From the NCBI RefSeq assembly GCF_022662375.1, contig NZ_JAKNQL010000019.1, positions 1 through 64,000 of the forward strand: 64,000 nt of DNA, in the 5' to 3' direction. The translations under genes and the position numbers were made by a program. Below, piece after piece: positions 47,779-55,414 of the stretch (position 1 is the first letter of the stretch; each line of letters begins with the position of its first letter). The notes beneath the pieces were generated by a model. The model saw only the letters and a program-made list of their open reading frames with translations. It made no database searches and was not told where the DNA came from. Source of the stretch: Pseudomonas sp. CROZ-RG-20F-R04-15 (GTDB taxonomy: Bacteria; Pseudomonadota; Gammaproteobacteria; Pseudomonadales; Pseudomonadaceae).

Positions 47779-48396
47779 ATGACTGATTTTGCCAACGCCA
47801 TTCCGACCACCGTTGACGTCGTGCGGCGTGAACGTTGCTACGAGGGCTTTTACAAGCTCGACCGTCTGCACCTGCGCCACGAATTGTTCGCTGGTGGCAT
47901 GAGCCGCGAGATCAATCGTGAAGTGTTCGTGCGCCACGATGCCGTGTGCATGCTGCCGTACGATCCGCAGCGCGACGAAGTGGTGTTGATCGAACAGTTC
48001 CGCGTCGGCGCCATGGGCAAGACCGACAACCCGTGGCTGGTCGAACTGGTCGCTGGTCTGATCGACAAGGATGAACAACCGGAAGAAGTTGCTCACCGCG
48101 AGGCGCAGGAGGAAGCTGGACTGGACATCAAGGCCCTGTGGCCGATGACCAAGTATTTCCCGTCGCCGGGCGGCAGCAACGAGTTCGTACATTTGTATCT
48201 GGGGCGTTGCAGCACCGAAGGCGTTGGCGGCCTGCATGGCCTGGAAGAAGAGGCAGAAGATATCCGCGTCACGGTCTGGGCCTTTGAAGATGCCTTGCAG
48301 GCCGTCCGTGACGGACGCATTGCCAACGCGGCGAGCATCATCGCTTTGCAGTGGCTGGCGCTGAACCGCGCCGAAGTGAGGGGGTTATGGTCGTAA
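47779..48396 (+). CDS. nudF: ADP-ribose pyrophosphatase NudF
   Basis: It hydrolyses ADP-ribose to AMP and ribose 5-phosphate. The 205 residues contain a complete Nudix box beginning GLIDKDEQPEEVAHRE and continuing with AQEEAGLD (G-x5-E-x7-REUxEExGU). The ATG at 47779 is 6 bases after AAAGAGG; the frame open to 47638 is not conserved. It overlaps the yqiB-like gene by 10 bases. The gene order nudF-yqiB-cpdA-yqiA-parE is the same as in E. coli. Confidence 0.94.
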   Translation: MTDFANAIPTTVDVVRRERCYEGFYKLDRLHLRHELFAGGMSREINREVFVRHDAVCMLPYDPQRDEVVLIEQFRVGAMGKTDNPWLVELVAGLIDKDEQPEEVAHREAQEEAGLDIKALWPMTKYFPSPGGSNEFVHLYLGRCSTEGVGGLHGLEEEAEDIRVTVWAFEDALQAVRDGRIANAASIIALQWLALNRAEVRGLWS

Positions 48397-48839
48397 ACAA
48401 GCTGCGCGATCGCTATCGAGTCGACCTCGTGGGGCTGCAAGCCGCCTGCGAGGCCAACTATGCGCGCCTGATGCGACTGCTGCCGGACATGCGCAACGAA
48501 CCCGAAGCGCGGCGCATCGCCGTGACCCAGGGCGAGCAGATGCTCGGCGTGCTGGCCCTTGAAGTGCTGCAGACCTGTCCGTACACCACGACACTGCAAG
48601 TGCGTCAGGAACACAGCCTGCCGTGGCTGCCGGTGCCGCAGCTGGAAGTGCAGGTCTATCACGACGCGCGTATGGCCGAAGTGGTCAGCGCCGAACATGC
48701 ACGACGCTTTCGCGGCATCTATCCTTACCCGAACGCGGCGATGCATCAGCCGGACGAAAAGGCTCAGCTCAATCTGTTTCTGGGGGAATGGCTGAGTCAT
48801 TGCCTGGCGTTGGGGCACGAGTACGAAGTCGTACGCTAG
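48387..48839 (+). CDS. yqiB: DUF1249 protein YqiB
   Basis: A 150-residue cytoplasmic protein of the DUF1249 family, of unknown biochemical role, kept next to nudF and cpdA in many gammaproteobacteria. Recognisable parts are RYRVDLVGLQAACEANYARL near the N-terminus, then LEVQVYHDARMAEV and YPYPNAAMHQPDEK. The ATG at 48387 follows GAGGGGG and lies inside the end of nudF. Confidence 0.88.
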   Translation: MVVNKLRDRYRVDLVGLQAACEANYARLMRLLPDMRNEPEARRIAVTQGEQMLGVLALEVLQTCPYTTTLQVRQEHSLPWLPVPQLEVQVYHDARMAEVVSAEHARRFRGIYPYPNAAMHQPDEKAQLNLFLGEWLSHCLALGHEYEVVR

Positions 48840-48938
48840 TTGTGAACTGTGTCCGGTTCGCCGGTTTCCTCTTTGCGTGATCCCCCAGCATAATTGCGGC
48901 ACTCGATCGATTCCGTGCTTTTGCCTTGGGAGAACGCC

Positions 48939-49754
48939 TTGCCGAGCGTATCCACGTTGACCACCGCCGATGCGGCGCTGCTGGTGCAGTTGTCCGACAG
49001 CCATTTGTTCGCTGAAGCGGACGGCGCACTGCTGGGCATGAACACCCGCGAGAGCCTGCAAAAGGTCATCGAGCTGGTGCTGGGGCAGCAGTCGCAGATC
49101 GACCTGATTCTGGCCACCGGCGATATCTCGCAGGACGGCACGCTGCAGTCGTATCAGCAGTTTCGCCAGATGAGCGCGCAGATCGCTGCGCCGGCGCGCT
49201 GGATTCCCGGCAATCACGACGAGCCGATGATCATGGCCCAGGCCACCGTGCAGAGCACGCTGCTGGAACCGGTGGTCGATATCGGCAACTGGCGAGTGAC
49301 GATGCTCGATTCGGCAGTGCCGGGTTCGGTGCCGGGGTATTTGCAGGACGACCAACTGCAGCTGCTGGCCCGTTCACTGAGTGAAGCGCCGGAGCGCCAC
49401 CACCTGGTGTGCTTCCACCATCACCCGGTATCGATCGGTTGCGCGTGGATGGAGCCGATTGGCTTGCGCAATCCCGAGGCGTTTTTCGAGGTACTGGATC
49501 GTTTTCCACAGGCCCGTGCGGTGTTGTGGGGGCATGTGCATCAGGAGATTGATCGCGAGCGTAATGGCGTGAGACTGATGGCTTCGCCTTCGACGTGCAT
49601 TCAGTTTGAGCCGGGTAGTGAGGATTTCAAGGTGGGCGAGCAGGCGCCGGGGTATCGGTGGTTGCGGTTGTTGCCGGATGGGCGGTTGGAAACGGGCGTG
49701 GAGCGAGTGACTGGATTCGCCTTTACTGTCGATTACGGTTCCAACGGCTACTGA
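48939..49754 (+). CDS. cpdA: 3',5'-cyclic AMP phosphodiesterase CpdA
   Basis: A class III cAMP phosphodiesterase, a cytoplasmic metallophosphoesterase that sets cAMP levels; in P. aeruginosa this affects Vfr-controlled genes. The 271 residues contain the metal motifs LSDSHLF, ATGDISQDG, GNHDEP, FHHHP and WGHVHQE in order. The start is TTG at 48939, with GGGAG six bases before; the frame open to 48894 has no good start. The length matches E. coli CpdA (about 275). Confidence 0.92.
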   Translation: MPSVSTLTTADAALLVQLSDSHLFAEADGALLGMNTRESLQKVIELVLGQQSQIDLILATGDISQDGTLQSYQQFRQMSAQIAAPARWIPGNHDEPMIMAQATVQSTLLEPVVDIGNWRVTMLDSAVPGSVPGYLQDDQLQLLARSLSEAPERHHLVCFHHHPVSIGCAWMEPIGLRNPEAFFEVLDRFPQARAVLWGHVHQEIDRERNGVRLMASPSTCIQFEPGSEDFKVGEQAPGYRWLRLLPDGRLETGVERVTGFAFTVDYGSNGY

Positions 49755-49766
49755 TCAAATCAAAAG

Positions 49767-49958
49767 CCCCTCATCGGAACGCCGCCCGCCCAGCCCTCTC
49801 CCGGAGGGAGAGGGGGCCGACCGAGGTGTCTGGCGTCATCCATCGACCTGAAAGCATGTTTCGATTATGGATTCGCTGAAGCTCGCTCAAGTCGGTGTAG
49901 CTCTTGAATATCCCCCATTCAGTCCCCTCTCCCTCCGGGAGAGGGCTAGGGTGAGGGG
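49767..49958. repeat. Complete copy of the ~190-bp CCCTCTCCC-ended element
   Basis: Both ends carry the CCCTCTCCC..GGGAGAGGG dyad. Between them is a conserved non-palindromic core with GACCGAGGTGTCTGGCGTC, ATCGACCTGAAA, TCGATTATGGATTC and GAATATCCCCCATTC. The reverse complement of 58637-58815 matches it from end to end, so the two are copies of one mobile or expanding element in opposite orientation. It separates cpdA from yqiA. Confidence 0.85.
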
Positions 49959-50008
49959 CTTTCTCCCTGTAAACTCCGCTATCTTTCGCCGACACCCAGG
50001 GAGCTCAA

Positions 50009-50617
50009 ATGTCCGGTTCGATCCTCTATATCCACGGTTTCAACAGCGCTCCGGCCTCGAAAAAGGCCTGTCAGCTGGTAACGGTGATGGAGCAACTGGG
50101 TTTGAGCGATCAACTGCGAGTTCCGGCTCTGCATCACCATCCGCGCCAGGCCATCGGTCAGTTGGAACAAGCGATTGCCGAACTGGGCAGCCCGCTGCTG
50201 GTGGGAAGCTCCCTCGGCGGCTACTATGCGACTCACTTGGCCGAGCGCCATGGCCTGAAAGCCCTGCTGGTCAACCCGGCGGTCAGCCCGCACCGGATGT
50301 TCGACGGCTATCTGGGCACGCAGAAAAACCTGTATACCGATGAAACTTGGGAATTGACCCACGACCACGTCACGGCCCTGGCCGAACTGGAAGTGCCGGC
50401 GCCTCAGGATGCCCAGCGCTATCAGGTATGGTTGCAGACCGGCGATGAAACACTGGATTATCGCCTCGCCCAGCAGTATTACCGCGCCTGTGCCTTGCGC
50501 ATTCAGGCCGGCGGCGACCACAGTTTTCAGGGTTTTGCCGGGCAATTGCCGGCGTTGCTGAGTTTTGCCGGCATTGGCGCTGATTTGTATCAGGCAATCG
50601 ATTTCACCGCACTGTGA
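50009..50617 (+). CDS. yqiA: YqiA-type alpha/beta hydrolase (esterase)
   Basis: A 202-residue alpha/beta hydrolase of the YqiA/YcfP family. The nucleophile elbow is GSSLGGYYATHLAE; an Asp region (QTGDETLDY) and the catalytic His in AGGDHSFQGF complete the triad. The N-terminus is SGSILYIHGFNSAPAS. The ATG at 50009 has AGGGAG upstream. The natural substrate is unknown; the E. coli enzyme hydrolyses short acyl esters. It lies 41 bases before parE, as in E. coli. Confidence 0.9.
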   Translation: MSGSILYIHGFNSAPASKKACQLVTVMEQLGLSDQLRVPALHHHPRQAIGQLEQAIAELGSPLLVGSSLGGYYATHLAERHGLKALLVNPAVSPHRMFDGYLGTQKNLYTDETWELTHDHVTALAELEVPAPQDAQRYQVWLQTGDETLDYRLAQQYYRACALRIQAGGDHSFQGFAGQLPALLSFAGIGADLYQAIDFTAL

Positions 50618-50658
50618 AGTCTTGCCCCTATTTCATGAATGACTGACGACGAGACCCT

Positions 50659-52566
50659 ATGGCCACTCCCAGCGCTAGCTCTTATAACGCCGACGCCATC
50701 GAAGTCCTCTCGGGCCTCGACCCGGTGCGCAAACGCCCCGGCATGTACACCGACACCAGTCGGCCGAACCACCTCGCCCAGGAAGTCATCGACAACAGCG
50801 TCGACGAAGCCTTGGCCGGCCATGCCAAATCGGTACAGGTCATCCTGCACGCCGACCACTCGCTGGAAGTCAGCGACGACGGCCGTGGCATGCCAGTCGA
50901 CATCCACCCGGAAGAGGGTGTGTCCGGCGTCGAGCTGATCCTCACCAAGCTCCACGCAGGCGGCAAGTTCTCGAACAAGAATTACCAGTTCTCCGGCGGT
51001 TTGCACGGTGTAGGTATTTCCGTGGTCAACGCCTTGTCGACCGAAGTCCGGGTGCGCGTCAAGCGTGACGGTAACGAATACCAGATGACTTTCAACGACG
51101 GCTTCAAAGCCTCGGAACTGGAAATCGTCGGCACCGTCGGCAAGCGCAATACCGGCACCAGCGTGTACTTCGCGCCGGATCCGAAATACTTCGATTCACC
51201 GAAATTTTCCATCAGCCGCCTCAAGCATGTGCTCAAGGCCAAGGCTGTGTTGTGCCCCGGTCTGTTGGTCAGCTTCGAAGACAAAGGCACCGGCGAGAAA
51301 GTCGAGTGGCATTATGAGGACGGTCTGCGCTCGTATCTGGTCGATGCCGTCAGCGAATTCGAACGTCTGCCGGACGAGCCGTTCTGCGGCGCTTTCGCCG
51401 GTAATAAAGAAGCCGTCGACTGGGCGCTGCTGTGGTTGCCGGAAGGTGGCGACGCGGTGCAGGAAAGCTACGTCAACCTGATCCCGACGGCGCAGGGCGG
51501 TACCCACGTCAACGGTTTGCGTCAGGGCTTGCTCGATGCCATGCGTGAATTCTGCGAATTCCGCAGCCTGCTGCCACGCGGCGTGAAGCTGGCGCCGGAA
51601 GACGTCTGGGAGCGCATTGCTTTCGTCCTGTCGATGAAAATGCAGGAGCCGCAATTCTCCGGCCAGACCAAAGAACGTCTGTCGTCCCGTGAAGCGGCGG
51701 CGTTTGTCTCCGGTGTGGTCAAGGATGCGTTCAGCCTGTGGCTCAACGCCAACCCGGAAACCGGCCTGGCACTGGCCGAACTGGCGATCAACAACGCCGG
51801 CCGTCGTCTCAAGGCGAGCAAGAAAGTCGAACGCAAACGCGTCACCGCAGGTCCGGCATTGCCGGGCAAACTGGCAGACTGCGCCGGTCAGGATCCGATG
51901 CGTTCCGAGCTGTTCCTGGTCGAAGGTGATTCCGCCGGCGGCTCCGCCAAACAAGCGCGGGACAAAGAGTTTCAGGCGATCCTGCCGTTGCGCGGCAAGA
52001 TCCTCAACACCTGGGAAGTCGACGGCAGCGAAGTGCTCGCCAGCCAGGAAGTGCACAACATCGCCGTGGCCATCGGTGTCGATCCGGGCGCCGCGGACAT
52101 GAGCCAGCTGCGCTACGGCAAGATCTGCATCCTCGCCGACGCCGACTCCGACGGTCTGCACATTGCGACGCTGCTCTGCGCGCTGTTCGTCCAGCATTTC
52201 CGCCCGCTGGTGGATGCCGGTCACGTCTACGTCGCGATGCCGCCGCTGTACCGCATCGACTTGGGCAAAGAGATTTACTACGCCCTCGACGAAGCCGAGC
52301 GTGACGGCATTCTCGACCGTCTGGTCGCCGAGAAGAAGCGCGGCAAGCCACAGGTCACCCGATTCAAAGGTCTGGGTGAAATGAACCCGCCGCAGCTGCG
52401 TGAAACCACCATGGACCCGAACACTCGGCGTCTGGTGCAACTGACGCTAGGCGAAGACTTCGCCGAAACCTCGGAAATGATGGACATGCTGCTGGCGAAG
52501 AAACGCGCCGGTGACCGCAAGACCTGGCTCGAATCCAAAGGCAACCTCGCCGAGGTGCTGGCCTGA
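50659..52566 (+). CDS. parE: DNA topoisomerase IV subunit B
   Basis: The ATPase subunit of topoisomerase IV, which unlinks daughter chromosomes. The 635 residues include the GHKL ATPase motifs DNSVDEALAG, DDGRGMPVD and GGLHGVGISVVNALS, and the TOPRIM region EGDSAGGSAKQARDKEF followed by LPLRGKILN. The length matches E. coli ParE (about 630). Its TGA overlaps the next ATG (TGATG), coupling the exported phytase-like protein to parE. parC lies three genes downstream on the same strand. Confidence 0.96.
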   Translation: MATPSASSYNADAIEVLSGLDPVRKRPGMYTDTSRPNHLAQEVIDNSVDEALAGHAKSVQVILHADHSLEVSDDGRGMPVDIHPEEGVSGVELILTKLHAGGKFSNKNYQFSGGLHGVGISVVNALSTEVRVRVKRDGNEYQMTFNDGFKASELEIVGTVGKRNTGTSVYFAPDPKYFDSPKFSISRLKHVLKAKAVLCPGLLVSFEDKGTGEKVEWHYEDGLRSYLVDAVSEFERLPDEPFCGAFAGNKEAVDWALLWLPEGGDAVQESYVNLIPTAQGGTHVNGLRQGLLDAMREFCEFRSLLPRGVKLAPEDVWERIAFVLSMKMQEPQFSGQTKERLSSREAAAFVSGVVKDAFSLWLNANPETGLALAELAINNAGRRLKASKKVERKRVTAGPALPGKLADCAGQDPMRSELFLVEGDSAGGSAKQARDKEFQAILPLRGKILNTWEVDGSEVLASQEVHNIAVAIGVDPGAADMSQLRYGKICILADADSDGLHIATLLCALFVQHFRPLVDAGHVYVAMPPLYRIDLGKEIYYALDEAERDGILDRLVAEKKRGKPQVTRFKGLGEMNPPQLRETTMDPNTRRLVQLTLGEDFAETSEMMDMLLAKKRAGDRKTWLESKGNLAEVLA

Positions 52567-53555
52567 TGCGGTTTGGCTGGGCCTTCGCGGGTGCCTTGCT
52601 GCTGAGTGCAATGACCGTATCGGCTGAGCCGTTACAGGAATTGCGCTTGCTCTCCGAGCATCCGGTCGACGGCATGCGCGGCGGTAATCTGTCGGGGCTG
52701 GCGCTGTGCGGTAACGAACTGTGGACGGTGTCCGACCGCGATGATGACCAGATCTACCGGCTTAAAACCGCTGATCAGGTCTGGCAGGCCGAAACCGTGC
52801 ACATCGACGTACCGCCAGTGCCCGACAGCGGCTTGCCGTGGGGGTTGAGTTCACGCACGTGGGCGGCGTCGTTCATCCGTGGCGGTGATCTGGATTTCGA
52901 AGGCATCACCTGCGACAGCGCTGGCAATCGTTACATTGTCAGCGAGGCCCATGCGGCCGTGTTACAGGTGCCGCCACAAGGCCCGGCGTCGTGGCTGAAA
53001 ATCTCGCCGATGCTGGTGAAAGAAGCCCGGGCCAGTGGCATGTTGCTGCACTTCAACGCGCTGTTCGAAGGGCTGGCGATCAACCCGGCAGGCGATCAGT
53101 TGTGGCTAGCGGCGGAGCGTGAGCGCCGTGGCTTGCTGAAGATCAAGCGTCAGCAAACGGTCTGGGATTGCGACGGCGCCTGCGTACTGCTCAGCGAGGC
53201 TGGCGTCGAGATGCAGCCGCCGCAGTTTCCCAAGGCGCGCGCCGTGACTCGCGACTTTGCTGATCTGTCGCTGTTCAACGGCAAGTTGTTCACCCTTGAG
53301 CGCAACGCGTTTCAGATCTGCCGCCGCGATGCGGTGACTGCCAAAGTCGAACAATGCTGGTCGTACGCCGAAGATGCCTTGCAACCACAGCGTCTTTATT
53401 CACAGGCCTATGGCCTGGCGGAAGCGCTTATCGTGGACGCGCAAGGTGCATGGATTGGCCTGGACAACAACGATGGCGTGCGTGCCGACGGCGAGAAACG
53501 CCCGATCGTCTGGCGCTTCGCCGCGCCTGATGGCGGCTGGAGCGCAAAGCCTTAG
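52566..53555 (+). CDS. Exported esterase-like/phytase-like protein, copy 1
   Basis: A 329-residue protein with a Sec signal (MRFGWAFAGALLLSAMTVSA). The mature part has GGNLSGLALCGNELWTVSDR and DDDQIYRL at the start and VDAQGAWIGLDNND near the end, fitting the esterase-like/phytase beta-propeller family. The substrate is unknown. It overlaps the parE stop by one base. The gene beginning at 53876 encodes a close paralogue, so this is one half of a tandem duplication. PAO1 has one gene of this kind between parE and parC, from memory. Confidence 0.8.
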   Translation: MRFGWAFAGALLLSAMTVSAEPLQELRLLSEHPVDGMRGGNLSGLALCGNELWTVSDRDDDQIYRLKTADQVWQAETVHIDVPPVPDSGLPWGLSSRTWAASFIRGGDLDFEGITCDSAGNRYIVSEAHAAVLQVPPQGPASWLKISPMLVKEARASGMLLHFNALFEGLAINPAGDQLWLAAERERRGLLKIKRQQTVWDCDGACVLLSEAGVEMQPPQFPKARAVTRDFADLSLFNGKLFTLERNAFQICRRDAVTAKVEQCWSYAEDALQPQRLYSQAYGLAEALIVDAQGAWIGLDNNDGVRADGEKRPIVWRFAAPDGGWSAKP

Positions 53556-53875
53556 GCGCGCAGTGTCGGAGCATTGCGCAAGGGTTTTCGCCGATCTGTG
53601 AGCAGATCAGGAAACTGCTGCAATACTTCAATTGGTAATGGTCGCCCCGTCATTGTTGAGCACGCCTGAGGCGGTTCAGTCGGGCTGGCTATGAAAAATG
53701 AGGCGCGCTGGATGATGGACACGTTTGCTGCGCTGGCCGGTGGTTGAGGTCCGAGCCATGGTGAGCAGGCACTGAAGCTCTGAAGCAATGCTGTCGAGAG
53801 AGTTGTGTGGTCGTTGAATTCCGACATGTCGTGCAAGGCTCGGGGAAACTTGAAACGCCGACTGCGGGAGATTCA
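53556..53875. other. Gap between the two phytase-like genes
   Basis: These 320 bases hold no recognised gene, REP or terminator. A 94-codon minus-strand frame (53552-53836) has no ribosome-binding site and no familiar sequence. GGGAG at 53866-53870 is the ribosome-binding site of the second copy. Some of this may be worn-down sequence left by the duplication. Confidence 0.55.
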
Positions 53876-54880
53876 ATGATGAAACTCAACCTCTTTATTG
53901 CGGGATTTTTGCTTGTCTGGAGTTCGCTGGGACTGGCCGCAGACCCTGAACTGCGGATGCTTTCAGAGCATCCGGTTGATGGGATGCGCGGAGGTAATCT
54001 GTCCGGGCTGGCCAAGTGTGGCGAGCAACTGTGGACTGTGTCGGATCGAGATGATGATCGGATCTACAGGCTCGATACGCAAGACAAGGTGTGGAAGGCC
54101 GAGGCTGTTTTGATTAATGTTCCACCGGTGCCGGAAGATCCCGGGCGAACCCTGGCCATGAAAACCCATAGCTTTTTCAGGTCGCTAGCGGGTAATGGTG
54201 CGTTGGACTTTGAAGGGATCACCTGCGACGCTAGCCAGAATCGCTACATTCTCAGTGAAACGTATTCAGCCATTCTCAAAATTTCACCAACCGGGAAATC
54301 ATCCTGGTTGCGCGTCTCGCCGCAAATGTTAACTATGGCGCGGGAAAACGGGTTATTGGTACATGCCAATGCATTGTTTGAAGGCTTGGTAATTACTGGA
54401 TTTCTTGACACCGAAATCTGGTTGGCAGCGGAGAGGCAAAAAAGAGGTTTGGTTAAAATCGAGCGGCTTTATTTTCCCCCCTTCAATGTCGTCTGGAATT
54501 GCTTTTCGGTTTGTGTAGTCATGACTGAGGAAGGGTTGGCCCCGCAGCCGCCCCAATTTCCAGATCCCAAATGGGTGGACAAGGATTTTTCGGATATCGC
54601 ACTGTTCAATAACAAGTTGTTCCTGCTGGATCGTAATGCTTTCAAAATCTGTCGCCATGAAATGCTTACAGGCAAGCAGGAGCGCTGCTGGTCATTCGCA
54701 GCAGATGCGCTGATTGCAAGCCGTCAATATTCCGCCCGGCATGGCATGACTGAAGCGTTGCTGGTCGATGCGCAAGGTGCGTGGATTGGCGTCGACAACA
54801 ATTTTGCAACCCGTGCCGATGGCGAGTCTCGCCCAATTGTGTGGCGCTTTTCAGCGCCTGAGGGTGGCTGGAGTCAATGA
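53876..54880 (+). CDS. Exported esterase-like/phytase-like protein, copy 2
   Basis: A 334-residue paralogue of the gene at 52566. The signal peptide (MKLNLFIAGFLLVWSSLGLA) is followed by RMLSEHPVDGMRGGNLSGLA, almost identical to copy 1, and the C-terminus VDAQGAWIGVDNNFATRADG is also shared. The middle differs more and has a low GC content (24 of the 60 bases from 54361 are G or C). The start is ATG 53876 or 53879, after GGGAG. Its TGA overlaps the start of the protease gene (ATGA). Confidence 0.78.
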   Translation: MMKLNLFIAGFLLVWSSLGLAADPELRMLSEHPVDGMRGGNLSGLAKCGEQLWTVSDRDDDRIYRLDTQDKVWKAEAVLINVPPVPEDPGRTLAMKTHSFFRSLAGNGALDFEGITCDASQNRYILSETYSAILKISPTGKSSWLRVSPQMLTMARENGLLVHANALFEGLVITGFLDTEIWLAAERQKRGLVKIERLYFPPFNVVWNCFSVCVVMTEEGLAPQPPQFPDPKWVDKDFSDIALFNNKLFLLDRNAFKICRHEMLTGKQERCWSFAADALIASRQYSARHGMTEALLVDAQGAWIGVDNNFATRADGESRPIVWRFSAPEGGWSQ

Positions 54881-55407
54881 GCATGAGTGAACAACCACCG
54901 GGCAAGCGCGCCGGGCGGATTTTTATGATTCTGGCCTGGTGCGCGGCTTTGTTTCTGGCCACGCGGTTTTTCGGTCAGTGGGAACAGCGCCAGCAGAATC
55001 CGAACGTGGTGGTCAGTTCGGAGCAGGGTGAAGGTTTTATCGAAGTGAAGCTGGCCGGCAATGCCCAGGGGCATTTTGTCGCCAGCGGTCAGATCAACGG
55101 TGAGCCGGTCGAGTTCATGCTCGACACTGGTGCGACCGATGTGGCGATCCCGGCGGATCTGGCCAAGCGTTTGAAGCTGGAAGAAGGTTTCGGTGTGACC
55201 CTGAGCACGGCCAATGGTCTGAGCCAGGGCTATCGGACCAAAATCGACCACCTGCAACTGGGCGACATCGTGCTGCGGGATGTTCGCGCACTGGTGGCGC
55301 CGGGGCTGCATGGCGATCAGGTGCTGCTTGGCATGAGCGCCCTGAACAAACTTGAATTTACTCAGCGCGGTGGCACCATGCTGCTGCGCCAGACAACGAA
55401 CCGATGA
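54877..55407 (+). CDS. Retropepsin-like clan AA aspartic protease, membrane-anchored
   Basis: A 176-residue protein with one N-terminal membrane segment (IFMILAWCAALFLATRFFG), then a periplasmic retropepsin-like domain whose active site is EFMLDTGATDVAIP (DTGA). The second half has VLLGMSALNKLEF, typical of the TIGR02281-type proteins. It would act as a dimer, like retroviral proteases; its targets are unknown. It overlaps the previous gene by four bases and is followed closely by parC. Confidence 0.87.
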   Translation: MSMSEQPPGKRAGRIFMILAWCAALFLATRFFGQWEQRQQNPNVVVSSEQGEGFIEVKLAGNAQGHFVASGQINGEPVEFMLDTGATDVAIPADLAKRLKLEEGFGVTLSTANGLSQGYRTKIDHLQLGDIVLRDVRALVAPGLHGDQVLLGMSALNKLEFTQRGGTMLLRQTTNR

Positions 55408-55414
55408 GGCCTGC

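Noticed and set aside
53552..53836. 94-codon minus-strand frame between the phytase-like genes
   Set aside because: There is no Shine-Dalgarno sequence before its ATG, its composition is unremarkable, and I see no similarity to a known protein.
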